Shown: positions 7,316 through 13,504 of the stretch, in pieces
Layout: each line of letters begins with the position of its first letter
How positions within the stretch are numbered: position 1 is the first letter of the stretch
NCBI GenBank assembly: GCA_947455805.1
Contig: CANGSN010000019.1
Coordinates: 1 to 15,440 of the forward strand
Length of the DNA stretch: 15,440 bases
Direction: 5' to 3'
Origin: Planctomycetota bacterium
GTDB taxonomy: Bacteria > Planctomycetota > UBA1135 > UBA2386
Position numbers and translations under genes: made by a program
The notes under the pieces: model-generated
Databases searched by the model: none
Told to the model about the DNA's origin: nothing
The model's input: the letters and a program-made list of their open reading frames with translations, nothing else

Positions 7316-7344
7316 TGTGACGTTTTGGCGACGCTCCAGGTTCC
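7316..7344 (-). promoter_or_regulatory. Putative autoregulatory ECF sigma promoter, leaderless
   Basis: On the minus strand GGAACC (7344-7339) is followed after 17 bases (7338-7322) by GTCACA (7321-7316). This matches the GGAAC / GTC pattern and spacing of many ECF promoters. The expected start site, 6-8 bases after the second element, falls at about 7308-7310, on or one base before the GTG codon of the sigma gene (7307-7309). No other promoter hexamers are obvious here. Confidence 0.6.
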
Positions 7345-7440
7345 GTCAAAACGGCGGCAGCGCCCGCAAAGCCTTGATGATCCGAGGGTTCCGATGCGCT
7401 CAGCAGCAGTGGAGCGGAATCTCCTCGCACGCAGCCGGAA

Positions 7441-8331
7441 TCAGTTGGCCAGCCCCAAACCCGTGAGTCCGCCCGGGATCGTCACGACCCAGCCGACGGA
7501 TTGCGGACACTGCGAGCTGCACTCGACATCGTTGCAGTCTTCGCAAGTGGCGTTCGCGACCTCGAATACGGTGCCACCTGGGCCACTCCCGGCTTCCGTC
7601 AGATCGAGCACACACACCCGGTTCGAGAGTGTGCCACCGACGTATTGCGGAATGACCAGGCTCTGCAGGGCAAAACCGTCGCCGAACGGCACCAGGGAGC
7701 TCAGCTGCCCCTGCACGTCGAAGACGGTGACACCCGACTCGATCGCGCGGCCGTTCACCGTCGAGGCAGCACGCACCGTCAGTGGCGAAACCGCGGCCAG
7801 AACCTGCGCGTCGACGAGGGGCACCGAGAACGAGAGCCAGGTCCCATCGGCAGAGGTGGTTCGCTGCGAGACGTGCGCCACACCGCTGGCGAACGCATCG
7901 AACGGAATGTGCACCCCAGGCAACGACGGCAGCTCGAGCCAGGTGGTGAACGAAGTGACGCTCCGGCTGGAGCCAAGCACGCGCACGAACACGTGGAGCC
8001 ACGTCAGCCCATCGCCTGCACCGGGCTCGGACCCGGTGACGATGACGCGCATCTCCTGGTCGGTGGGCAATGGAGCCCCTGGTTCGCGCGGCCGCCCCTT
8101 CTGCACGAACTCGACGAAGTCCCCCACGAGATCCCCGTCGGTGTCGGCGCTCACGCTGCTGGTCAACGCAGCCCACTCGACAATGTCCGGCAGGAAGTCC
8201 CCGTCGCTGTCGACCAAGCCGTCGAGTTCCCCACCCGGCGTGGCGTGCACCTGCAGCGGGGCCGGCGACCCCCAGGCGAGAGCCAGGGCGCCGCTCACGG
8301 CCAACAGCGATAACGCGGTTTTGCCGAGCAT
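7441..8331 (-). CDS. Secreted protein with thrombospondin type-3-like calcium repeats
   Basis: The 296-residue product has a signal peptide (about 1-21, MLGKTALSLLAVSGALALAW, with possible processing near G21-A30). Two Asp-rich loops follow: DSDGDFLPD (41-49) and DTDGDLVGD (63-71), each DxDGDxxxD, the thrombospondin type-3/dockerin-like calcium-binding pattern. Each is followed by V-E-F/W. Residues 90-250 look like beta-sandwich strands of extracellular proteins, without a recognisable enzyme motif. Near the C-terminus four cysteines cluster (C263, C266, C271, C275), perhaps as disulfides, before a Gly-Leu-rich tail. The ATG at 8329-8331 lacks a ribosome site. It lies 131 bases upstream of the sigma gene, with an ECF promoter between them, so it is probably a separate unit. 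The function is unknown; a calcium-stabilised surface or periplasmic protein is the fair description. Confidence 0.72.
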   Translation of the reverse strand: MLGKTALSLLAVSGALALAWGSPAPLQVHATPGGELDGLVDSDGDFLPDIVEWAALTSSVSADTDGDLVGDFVEFVQKGRPREPGAPLPTDQEMRVIVTGSEPGAGDGLTWLHVFVRVLGSSRSVTSFTTWLELPSLPGVHIPFDAFASGVAHVSQRTTSADGTWLSFSVPLVDAQVLAAVSPLTVRAASTVNGRAIESGVTVFDVQGQLSSLVPFGDGFALQSLVIPQYVGGTLSNRVCVLDLTEAGSGPGGTVFEVANATCEDCNDVECSSQCPQSVGWVVTIPGGLTGLGLAN

Positions 8332-8430
8332 GAGGGGTGACGCAGTCTAGCAGGCTAGCGGAGGTAGGTTGCCACGGAAACCGGCACCAGGGACCTTGCC
8401 GCAGGAATCTCCATGGTAACGCCAGTCCGG

Positions 8431-8457
8431 TTGTGTTTCCTACCCGGCCCCGATAAT
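8431..8457 (+). promoter_or_regulatory. Putative promoter of tRNA-Arg
   Basis: TTGTGT (8431-8436) and GATAAT (8452-8457; five of six bases match TATAAT) lie on the plus strand 15 bases apart, slightly short of the usual 17. Initiation would be at about 8463-8465, only a few bases before the mature tRNA 5' end at 8468. The good -10 element and its position support a housekeeping-type promoter. Confidence 0.5.
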
Positions 8458-8467
8458 ACGAGGGCGG

Positions 8468-8544
8468 GCGCCCGTAGCTCAGCTGGATAGAGCGGCGGTC
8501 TCCGAAGCCGCAGGTCAGAGGTTCGAATCCTCTCGGGCGCGCCA
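8468..8544 (+). tRNA. tRNA-Arg (anticodon CCG)
   Basis: A full cloverleaf can be drawn. The acceptor stem GCGCCCG (8468-8474) pairs perfectly with CGGGCGC (8534-8540). The D arm is GCTC...GAGC. The anticodon stem GCGGT/GCCGC (one G-U pair) has loop CTCCGAA, giving anticodon CCG, which reads the arginine codon CGG. The T arm is AGAGG-TTCGAAT-CCTCT. The discriminator is G (8541) and CCA (8542-8544) is encoded in the gene. I see no att-like repeat or integrase nearby, so it is not being used as an integration site here. Confidence 0.97.
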
Positions 8545-8562
8545 TCTCCCAGTCACCGAGCT

Positions 8563-8580
8563 TGCCAGCGATCGCTGGCA
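8563..8580. repeat. 18-bp perfect palindrome downstream of tRNA-Arg
   Basis: TGCCAGCGATCGCTGGCA is its own reverse complement. As RNA it would form a 7-bp stem with a GATC tetraloop, 18 bases after the tRNA CCA end. No T-tract follows, so it is not a standard intrinsic terminator. It may help define the tRNA precursor 3' end, or be a protein-binding palindrome. Confidence 0.6.
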
Positions 8581-8668
8581 TCAAACTGCAGGCGCCGCAG
8601 GTCATCCGATCGGGGCATCGACCGTAAGCTCCGACGGAGCATTGCTTTCGGCGCGTCCGAATCGGTAG

Positions 8669-10594
8669 GTGCTGCGGCTGGAAGGTGTTGCGGCGGGACC
8701 GAAGTCGGCCGGATCCGCCTTGGCCGTCGGCTGGCGGACCGAGCCCCGCGCCCCAAAGCGTCCAAACCGGTGGTCCGATACGTCGAGCCGAAGCGTCACT
8801 TGGAGCCATCGCTTGCCTGACCTGGAGTTTCTGCTCACCCCGTCCCCAGCAGCCAGCGAGGTGCTGGTGTGCCTCGAGTTGGAGACCTCCTCGCAGCCAG
8901 GCGCAACCGGCAGCGACTTGCTCCTGTTCCTGCCCACGTGGACGCCTGGCAGTTACCTCGTCCGCGAGTTCTCCCGGCACCTCTCCCAGGTGCAGGCCGA
9001 AGACTCCGACTCCGGCGCCATCCTCGCGTGCAAGAAGGCCAGCAAGAACCGCTTCGCGGTGAGCTGCCTCGCCTCGACCCGGAGGGTTCGACTCCGTTAC
9101 CGGGTCTACGCGCACGAACTCACGGTTCGCACCGCCGACGTCACCGGGGAGCACGCGTTCTGGAACCACGCCTGCGTGCTGCTGTGGCCCGTCGGTGGTG
9201 ACACCCTGACCGCCCGCATCACCGTCGATCTTCCCGACGGCTGGGACTTCGCCTGCGCGTTGCGAACGACGGAGCCAGCGGGACGAGCACCCACCGGCGT
9301 GCATCGCGTGGCGCTTCTCGCCGAGTCCATGGAGCGCGCCTACGACGCGCCGTTCCTGGCCGGCCGCCTGATTCGCCAGCGCTGGCAGTCGCGCGGGATC
9401 GAGCACGAAGTGGTGCTCGACGGCCTCGCGACGGTGCCGGTCCCGGACAAGTTGCTCGGCGACCTGCAGCGCGTCGTCGAAACCGCGGCCGCCGTGTTCC
9501 AGGGGCAGCTGCCCTACGCGCGCTACTCGTTCCTGTGCTTGTTCACCGCCGACGGCCACGGCGGCTTGGAGCACTCCGATTCGACGGTTCTGCTCGCCGC
9601 GCGGACGTCGTTGCACAGCGAGCGCGGCTACCGTGAGTTCCTCGCACTCGCCGCCCACGAGCTGTTCCACGCTTGGAACGTCAAGCGCATGCGGCCCGTC
9701 GAGTTCTGGCGCTACGACTACGAGAACGAGAACTACACGCGCCTGCTCTGGCTGCTCGAGGGCTGGACGGCCTACTACGACGACCTGCTGTGCTTCCGCG
9801 CGGGCTTGACGAGTCGCGCGGACTACCTGGGGGTCCTGGCCAAGTCGATCCAGACCCTGTCGGGCAACCCGGGCCGCCTGCGGCTCAGTCTCGCGGACTC
9901 GAGCTACGACGCCTGGATCCGCCTGTATCGCCCAGACGAGAACACGCGCAACTCGTCGCAGAACTACTACGTCAACGGGTCGATCGCGGCGATGTGCATG
10001 GACCTGCACGTTCGTCGCCGCACGCAAGGGAAACGCAGCCTCGACGACGTGCTCCGCCGCCTGTTCGACGCCACCTATGGAGCAGGACGCGGCCTCACGG
10101 AGGAGGACGTGTGGGCTGCGTTCGCGACGGAAGCGGACGACACCGTGGCCCAACAGGTTCGCCAGCTGGTGAACGAGTGCTTCGATCCCGAGCTGGCGCC
10201 GCTGCTGCACGCGTTCGGCGTGAAGCTGGACACCCGCGAGACCGAGCGCCCCTACCTCGGCCTGCAGTTCGACTCGGGGCAGACCACGGTAGCCTCGGTC
10301 ACGGCCGGCTCTCCTGCCAGCGCCGCGGGGCTGCAAGCCGGAGACGAGATCCTGGCCATCGACAGCCTGCGCGTGGACAGCAGCCGTTGGCAGGACGTGT
10401 TCCAAGCGGTGGCACGCGTGGACCAACCGCTGCAGGTTCTGATCAGCCGGCGTGGTGTCGTGCAGACCCGGAGTGCGACGCCGGCCAAAGGACCGGGGAC
10501 GGTGGCGCTGGCAGTCGACGAGAAGGCGAACGAAGAGGCGACCGCGCTGCGCGAAGCGTGGCTGCCTGCGCCTGCGGCCCCGCCGAAGTCCTGA
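8669..10594 (+). CDS. M61-family (glycyl) aminopeptidase with C-terminal PDZ domain
   Basis: The 641-residue protein matches peptidase family M61, zinc metallopeptidases that remove N-terminal residues, with glycine preferred in the characterised member. The N-terminal beta domain (about 42-225) contains the family's TWTPGSYLVREFSRH segment (90-104). The catalytic domain carries GGLEHSDST (298-306), the zinc motif HELFH (H330, E331, H334), and the third ligand E364 in LLEGWTAYYDDL. A PDZ domain (about 527-600: PYLGLQF, SPASAAGLQAGDEILAID) completes the usual order. The first 40 residues from the GTG at 8669 are Arg/Pro/Ala-rich and unlike the family; homology seems to begin near residue 42. 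The true start could be an in-frame TTG at 8720 or later. There is no obvious signal peptide, so a cytoplasmic location is likely. It is convergent with the CDGSH gene, 49 bases away. Confidence 0.92.
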   Translation: MLRLEGVAAGPKSAGSALAVGWRTEPRAPKRPNRWSDTSSRSVTWSHRLPDLEFLLTPSPAASEVLVCLELETSSQPGATGSDLLLFLPTWTPGSYLVREFSRHLSQVQAEDSDSGAILACKKASKNRFAVSCLASTRRVRLRYRVYAHELTVRTADVTGEHAFWNHACVLLWPVGGDTLTARITVDLPDGWDFACALRTTEPAGRAPTGVHRVALLAESMERAYDAPFLAGRLIRQRWQSRGIEHEVVLDGLATVPVPDKLLGDLQRVVETAAAVFQGQLPYARYSFLCLFTADGHGGLEHSDSTVLLAARTSLHSERGYREFLALAAHELFHAWNVKRMRPVEFWRYDYENENYTRLLWLLEGWTAYYDDLLCFRAGLTSRADYLGVLAKSIQTLSGNPGRLRLSLADSSYDAWIRLYRPDENTRNSSQNYYVNGSIAAMCMDLHVRRRTQGKRSLDDVLRRLFDATYGAGRGLTEEDVWAAFATEADDTVAQQVRQLVNECFDPELAPLLHAFGVKLDTRETERPYLGLQFDSGQTTVASVTAGSPASAAGLQAGDEILAIDSLRVDSSRWQDVFQAVARVDQPLQVLISRRGVVQTRSATPAKGPGTVALAVDEKANEEATALREAWLPAPAAPPKS

Positions 10595-10600
10595 GGAGAA

Positions 10601-10639
10601 CTGCGAGGCGGCGCAGTGCGTTGGCGCACCGACTCGCAG
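10601..10639. repeat. Nested stem-loop between convergent genes
   Basis: CTGCGAG (10601-10607) pairs with CTCGCAG (10633-10639). Inside it GTGCG (10616-10620) pairs with CGCAC (10625-10629) over a TTGG loop. It fills the short gap between the stops of the M61 peptidase and CDGSH genes. It is symmetric and could act as a bidirectional transcription barrier, though there is no T-tract on either side. Confidence 0.5.
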
Positions 10640-10643
10640 CCCG

Positions 10644-10883
10644 TCACAACCTGGTGTGCGAGCCGTCGCAGTACGGCTTGTTGGCACTCGTGCCGCACGC
10701 GCACCAGATCACGGTGCAAGGCTTGTCCAGCACGACCTTGATCGGAGTGATGTCCGATCCTCGGTGCGTGCCGTCGCAGTAGGGGTAGCGACCACTGCGC
10801 TCGCAGCGGCACCACGCATGCTTGCCGCTCTCGCACTGGTCGACGAACGGCCCCTTCTGCTTGCGTCCGGGAGGCTGGGGCAT
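10644..10883 (-). CDS. Tandem CDGSH iron-sulfur domain protein
   Basis: This 79-residue protein contains two complete CDGSH-type 2Fe-2S motifs (C-x-C-x2-S/T-x3-P-x-C-D-G-S/T-H). Domain 1 uses C25, C27, C36 and H40 (ending YCDGTH). Domain 2 uses C61, C63, C72 and H76 (ending YCDGSH). Each three-Cys/one-His set is expected to hold one 2Fe-2S cluster, as in mitoNEET-like proteins. The tandem form is common in bacteria; its role is usually given as electron transfer or cluster transfer and is not established. The ATG at 10881-10883 has GAGG eight bases upstream. A TTG six bases earlier is too close to that site. It lies 17 bases downstream of the lexA stop on the same strand, so it may be cotranscribed with lexA and hence respond to DNA damage. 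No membrane segment is seen. Confidence 0.93.
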   Translation of the reverse strand: MPQPPGRKQKGPFVDQCESGKHAWCRCERSGRYPYCDGTHRGSDITPIKVVLDKPCTVIWCACGTSANKPYCDGSHTRL

Positions 10884-10900
10884 CAGCAAAACCTCACTCG

Positions 10901-11527
10901 CTAGCGGAAGCGACGCACCACCCCGCGGACCACCCCGCGCAACTGCACGCGCGAGGTGAAGATCGGCTCCATGGTCGCGTTGGCCGGCTGCAGCCGGATC
11001 ATGCCGTTGCTCTCACGGTAGAAGCGCTTCAGCGTGGCTTCCTCGTCCTCGAGGATGGCGACGACGATGTCGCCATCGTTGGCCGTCTCGCGTCGCTCCA
11101 CCACGACCAGGTCGCCGTCGTCGATGTGGTCCTCGATCATCGACTTGCCGCGCACGCGCAGCAGGTAGAAGCGATCGCCCGTCGGCACCAGGTCCGTCAG
11201 CGGGATCTCCTGGCGATCTTCGAGAGCCTCGATCGGACGCCCTGCCGCGATCATGCCGACGAGCGGCAGACTCGGGACGGCGCTGGAGGCGAGCACGTCG
11301 TTCTCGGCGTCGGGATCGTGGAGGATCGCCACCGCACGGGCCTTGGCGCGATCGCGGTGGATGGCCCCTTTGCGCGTCAGCTGGTTGAGGTGCTCGTGGA
11401 TCGTGATCTTGCTGACACCGAGCGCCTGCGCCGCTTCGTCCAGGGTCGGTGCGATGCCGCGTTCCCGACGGTAGTCACGGAAGTAGCGCAGCACGCGAAT
11501 CTGCTTTTCCGTAAGCATCAGCTTCAC
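10901..11527 (-). CDS. lexA: SOS-response repressor LexA
   Basis: The 208-residue product has the two LexA domains. The winged helix-turn-helix spans about residues 5-65 (LTEKQIRVLRYF at 5-16, then LDEAAQALGVSKITIHEHL and a wing ending KGAIHRD). The S24 autoprotease domain spans about 85-205. Cleavage is expected at A95-G96 in MIAAGRP. The catalytic dyad is S129 (RGKSMIEDHIDDGD) and K167 (ATLKRFY). All catalytic residues are intact, so RecA-stimulated self-cleavage should work. I chose the GTG at 11525-11527 because AGGAG lies eight bases upstream. The in-frame ATG at 11516-11518 is possible but has no ribosome site at a suitable distance. Longer frames to 11602 have no family similarity. A TTTG-N5-CAAA box lies 60 bases upstream within a plausible promoter. 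The helix-turn-helix differs from the usual PSxREIA...S-STVHSHL form, consistent with a non-standard operator. Confidence 0.95.
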   Translation of the reverse strand: MKLMLTEKQIRVLRYFRDYRRERGIAPTLDEAAQALGVSKITIHEHLNQLTRKGAIHRDRAKARAVAILHDPDAENDVLASSAVPSLPLVGMIAAGRPIEALEDRQEIPLTDLVPTGDRFYLLRVRGKSMIEDHIDDGDLVVVERRETANDGDIVVAILEDEEATLKRFYRESNGMIRLQPANATMEPIFTSRVQLRGVVRGVVRRFR

Positions 11528-11535
11528 AGCATCAT

Positions 11536-11540
11536 CTCCT
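11536..11540 (-). promoter_or_regulatory. Ribosome binding site that decides the lexA start
   Basis: AGGAG on the minus strand (CTCCT, 11536-11540) lies eight bases before the GTG at 11525-11527. It is too far (17 bases) from the ATG at 11516-11518, so it favours the GTG start of lexA. Confidence 0.7.
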
Positions 11541-11569
11541 GGGGTAGCTCGACACGAACCTGAGGCACG

Positions 11570-11600
11570 ATCATGTTCGCGGGACGTTTGGGAATCAAAC
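11570..11600 (-). promoter_or_regulatory. lexA promoter with candidate LexA box (TTTG-N5-CAAA)
   Basis: GTTTG (11586-11590) and CAAAC (11596-11600) are perfect 5-bp arms around GGAAT. On the minus strand, TTGATT (11598-11593, four of six bases of the -35 consensus) and CATGAT (11575-11570, four of six of the -10) are 17 bases apart. The box therefore covers the -35 element and part of the spacer, where a repressor would block polymerase. I found no other TTTG-N5-CAAA in the window by eye. As I recall, the same core has been reported as the LexA site of Leptospira. Confidence 0.55.
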
Positions 11601-11623
11601 ACCGAGCGAACTTGGGTTCCGCC

Positions 11624-11944
11624 TCAGAGGAACAGGGCGGCAGCGAGGAAGGTCACGATCAGCAGGCACGACCCCGCCAGCTCGACCGACCGGGCGAACC
11701 GGGCCTGGGCGAACTTCGCACCGGCCCGCTTCACACTGGCCCTCGCTCCACCCTGCGGGACCGAACGCGACTGCTCCAACATCCTTGCTGGCCTGCCCAT
11801 GGGAGGGGTCCGCCCATCGGCAAGCAACGCCTTGGCAGGCTTCGCCAGCGGGCGAGTCACCATCGTGGGCGCCCTGCTGGGAGCGACCGGGACGGGCTTG
11901 CTGTCGTGCTTGGGGAAGGGGAGGAGGTCCTGCGTCGCGCTCAT
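11624..11944 (-). CDS. Small hypothetical protein with C-terminal membrane anchor
   Basis: I do not recognise this 106-residue protein. Residues 1-85 are basic, proline- and alanine-rich and probably disordered (many P, K, R; repeats of the type R-x-LAKPAKALL). The C-terminus (about 88-106: VELAGSCLLIVTFLAAALFL) is a single hydrophobic helix at the very end, so a tail-anchored protein with a cytoplasmic N-terminus is likely. The ATG (11942-11944) has GAGG six bases upstream, and third codon positions are strongly GC, both supporting a real gene. It lies 96 bases upstream of the lexA start on the same strand, with the candidate LexA box in the gap. It has its own palindrome-containing promoter. 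Small single-pass membrane proteins beside lexA are often SOS division inhibitors (YneA, DivS, SidA), but I see no sequence similarity, so this is only a contextual idea. Confidence 0.62.
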   Translation of the reverse strand: MSATQDLLPFPKHDSKPVPVAPSRAPTMVTRPLAKPAKALLADGRTPPMGRPARMLEQSRSVPQGGARASVKRAGAKFAQARFARSVELAGSCLLIVTFLAAALFL

Positions 11945-11974
11945 GGTCAGCCTCGTTCGTGGATGGTTCGCATC

Positions 11975-12002
11975 AGTTTAGCCATTTGTTTGGCTAACGC
12001 AA
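11975..12002 (-). promoter_or_regulatory. Promoter with operator-like palindrome TTAGCCA-N6-TGGCTAA
   Basis: A perfect 7-bp inverted repeat (11978-11984 and 11991-11997) with a 6-base AT-rich centre lies 34 bases upstream of the small membrane-protein gene. On the minus strand TTGCGT (12002-11997) and TAAACT (11980-11975) form weak -35 and -10 hexamers 16 bases apart, and the palindrome spans the spacer and touches both. This is a typical repressor operator position. It stands out as an AT-rich island in GC-rich DNA. It could also serve the plus-strand hemerythrin-like gene at 12064. Confidence 0.5.
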
Positions 12003-12063
12003 CCGGAAGAGTTCAGATTTTGTTCGCCATCTTTCCACGCAGGCGGCAAGGGCAGCTGAGGGC

Positions 12064-12687
12064 ATGTCGAAACTTTCGCCGATGCGGACGGTTGTCGGGC
12101 CCGGAATGAACGGGCCCAATGCCCAACTCCGGTTCCGCATGCTTCGCCCAACCGACAACCTGCGCGCGGACCACCAGGTGATCGCGCTTGGCGCCCGGTT
12201 GCTGCAGGCGATCGCGGACCACGTGCGCACCGGCGCCCCCCTGCCCGCGGACGACACCGCGCTCGTGCTGCGCTTCCTGCGCGACTTCGTGCTGGCCGTG
12301 CACATGCGCAAGGAGGCCGAAGCCCTGTGGCCGGCCGTGGCGATGCGCGGCGACGACGCGTGCGCTGGCATGGTCGGCGAACTGCTGCGGCTGCACGAGG
12401 AGATCACGACGCTGACCCACTCGCTGGTGCTGTTCTGGGAGCCGATCGAGCCCCTGTCGGCCGACGAGCAGCGAGGCTTCGCCGAGACCGTGGACCAGGT
12501 CTGCGCGCGTCTGGCGCGCATCGCCGAGATCGAGGAGCAGTGCTTGTTCCCGGCCTGCGACGCCTCGGTGCCGGCCGACGACCAGCTCGACTGGGTGCAG
12601 CAATTCCAGCAGCTGGAGCACGAACGCGGCGGCTGCCAGCAGTGGGAACGCAGCCTGCAGCCGCTCGCCGCGCGCTGGCCGGCCTGA
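12064..12687 (+). CDS. Hemerythrin-like (HHE) domain protein
   Basis: The 207-residue product contains a hemerythrin-type four-helix bundle (about 28-165). Candidate iron ligands or conserved positions are the N-terminal DHQVI (D36-H37), HMRKEAEALWPA (H80, with E84/E86 following; compare the usual H-x3-E-x2-LFP), LHEEI (H116) and EIEEQCLFPAC in the fourth helix, where the usual histidine is replaced. Such proteins bind a non-haem di-iron centre and act in oxygen, nitric oxide or iron sensing or storage in the cytoplasm. The missing fourth-helix histidine makes a full di-iron site uncertain. The ATG at 12064 is the first start; an ATG at 12139 (residue 26, directly before RPTDNLRADH) fits family length better, and an inverted repeat lies between the two. 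No strong ribosome site is well spaced for either. A 133-base gap separates it from the exonuclease gene downstream. Confidence 0.72.
   Translation: MSKLSPMRTVVGPGMNGPNAQLRFRMLRPTDNLRADHQVIALGARLLQAIADHVRTGAPLPADDTALVLRFLRDFVLAVHMRKEAEALWPAVAMRGDDACAGMVGELLRLHEEITTLTHSLVLFWEPIEPLSADEQRGFAETVDQVCARLARIAEIEEQCLFPACDASVPADDQLDWVQQFQQLEHERGGCQQWERSLQPLAARWPA
12090..12160 (+). repeat. Long-range inverted repeat at the 5' end of the hemerythrin-like gene
   Basis: GGTTGTCGG (12090-12098) and CCGACAACC (12152-12160) are perfect 9-bp arms 53 bases apart. Between them are two copies of the self-complementary GGGCCC (12097-12102 and 12112-12117), which can pair with each other over nine bases. The alternative start codon at 12139 lies inside the structure. 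This may be an mRNA fold affecting initiation, or a chance product of GC-rich coding sequence. Confidence 0.4.
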
Positions 12688-12820
12688 GCTGTCACCGGCC
12701 CGACCCGATCCGTTCCGGAGCGAGCTTGTGCTGCCCCCATGGCGGCGCAGAATGCGCGGGCTGGTCACATCGCGACGGTCACGAGCCGGTCAGCTCGCGC
12801 GATGTGCGGTCCCTGCTGCC

Positions 12821-13504
12821 ATGCTGCTCCAACTCAACCGCCCCATCGTCTTCCTCGACTTCGAGACCACTGGCCTCGACATCAAGAACGACCGCATCGT
12901 CGAACTGGCGTTCGTGCGCCTGCTGCCCGACGGCCGCCGCGAGTCGCTGGTCCGCCCGGTCAACCCGGGCATCGCGCTCAGCAAGGGCGCGACCAAGGTC
13001 ACCGGCATCCACTCCGCCGACGCCTGCGGGCTGTTCGGCGACGGCGGCAAGAAGCCGGCACAGCCGCTGCGCAAGCTCGGCGCGGAGCTGGTGGCGTTCC
13101 TCGGCGACAGCGACCTCGGCGGCTTCAATCAGATCCACTACGACATCCCGCTCTGGCTCGAGGAGTGCAAGCGCCACGGCATCGCCTTCGACATGAAGGG
13201 GCGCCGCCAGGTCGACGTGAAGGTGCTGTTCAACGCCTGCGAGACGACCTGGGACCGCTTCCTGATGGGCCCGCGCAACCTCGGCGCCGCGGTCCGCCAC
13301 TACTGCGGGCGCGAACTCGAAGGCGCGCACTCGGCCGAAGCCGACACGCAGGCGACGATCGACGTGCTGCTGGCCCAGCTGCAGCGCCACGCGCAGCTGC
13401 CGAAGGACGTGCAGGGCCTGCACGACTTCTGCTCGCGCAACACCGACCGCAACCGCGACGAGGAGCCGGCCGGGGCCCAGCGCGCGGGCGGCGCCTCGGC
13501 ATGA
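12821..13504 (+). CDS. DnaQ-like DEDDh 3'-5' exonuclease
   Basis: The 227-residue protein is a DEDDh-superfamily exonuclease like the epsilon subunit of DNA polymerase III. The three motifs are present: Exo I FLDFETTGLD (D13, E15), Exo II GFNQIHYDIPLW (D108) and Exo III HSAEAD (H170, D175, spaced as in the DEDDh type). The Exo I region continues DRIVELAFVRL, and TKVTGIHSAD (58-67) matches the usual TGIT/S segment. There is no polymerase, helicase or UvrC domain, and the C-terminus (205-227) is a polar tail, so it is a stand-alone nuclease; the substrate may be DNA or RNA. The frame is open upstream to 12728, but the ATG at 12821 directly precedes the conserved N-terminus and is the best start, though no ribosome site is visible. 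Its stop overlaps the thioesterase start (ATGA). Confidence 0.88.
   Translation: MLLQLNRPIVFLDFETTGLDIKNDRIVELAFVRLLPDGRRESLVRPVNPGIALSKGATKVTGIHSADACGLFGDGGKKPAQPLRKLGAELVAFLGDSDLGGFNQIHYDIPLWLEECKRHGIAFDMKGRRQVDVKVLFNACETTWDRFLMGPRNLGAAVRHYCGRELEGAHSAEADTQATIDVLLAQLQRHAQLPKDVQGLHDFCSRNTDRNRDEEPAGAQRAGGASA

Noticed and set aside
6275..8350. A 691-codon plus-strand open frame
   Set aside because: It lies opposite the sigma, anti-sigma and calcium-repeat genes, all of which have family motifs or a signal peptide. The composition is typical of a GC-driven shadow.
8337..8374. Possible ECF promoter (GTCAC plus GGCAACC) upstream of the calcium-repeat gene
   Set aside because: The spacer is about 25 bases instead of 16-17, and the upstream element does not match GGAAC.
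8468..8580. tRNA-Arg as a phage or island attachment site
   Set aside because: No integrase, no direct repeat of the tRNA 3' end, and the flanking genes are ordinary chromosomal families.
7400..10687. A 1095-codon open frame on the minus strand covering tRNA-Arg and the M61 gene
   Set aside because: It is antisense to a clear M61 peptidase and crosses a tRNA. Its translation includes the well-known false peptide RGFEPLTCGFGDRRSIQL, produced by reading a tRNA gene backwards. Long antisense frames are expected at this GC content.
12739..13500. Upstream part of the thioesterase reading frame
   Set aside because: The frame is open for 254 codons upstream of the thioesterase ATG at 13501, but that stretch is an Arg-rich shadow of the exonuclease gene. 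Family similarity starts exactly at 13501.
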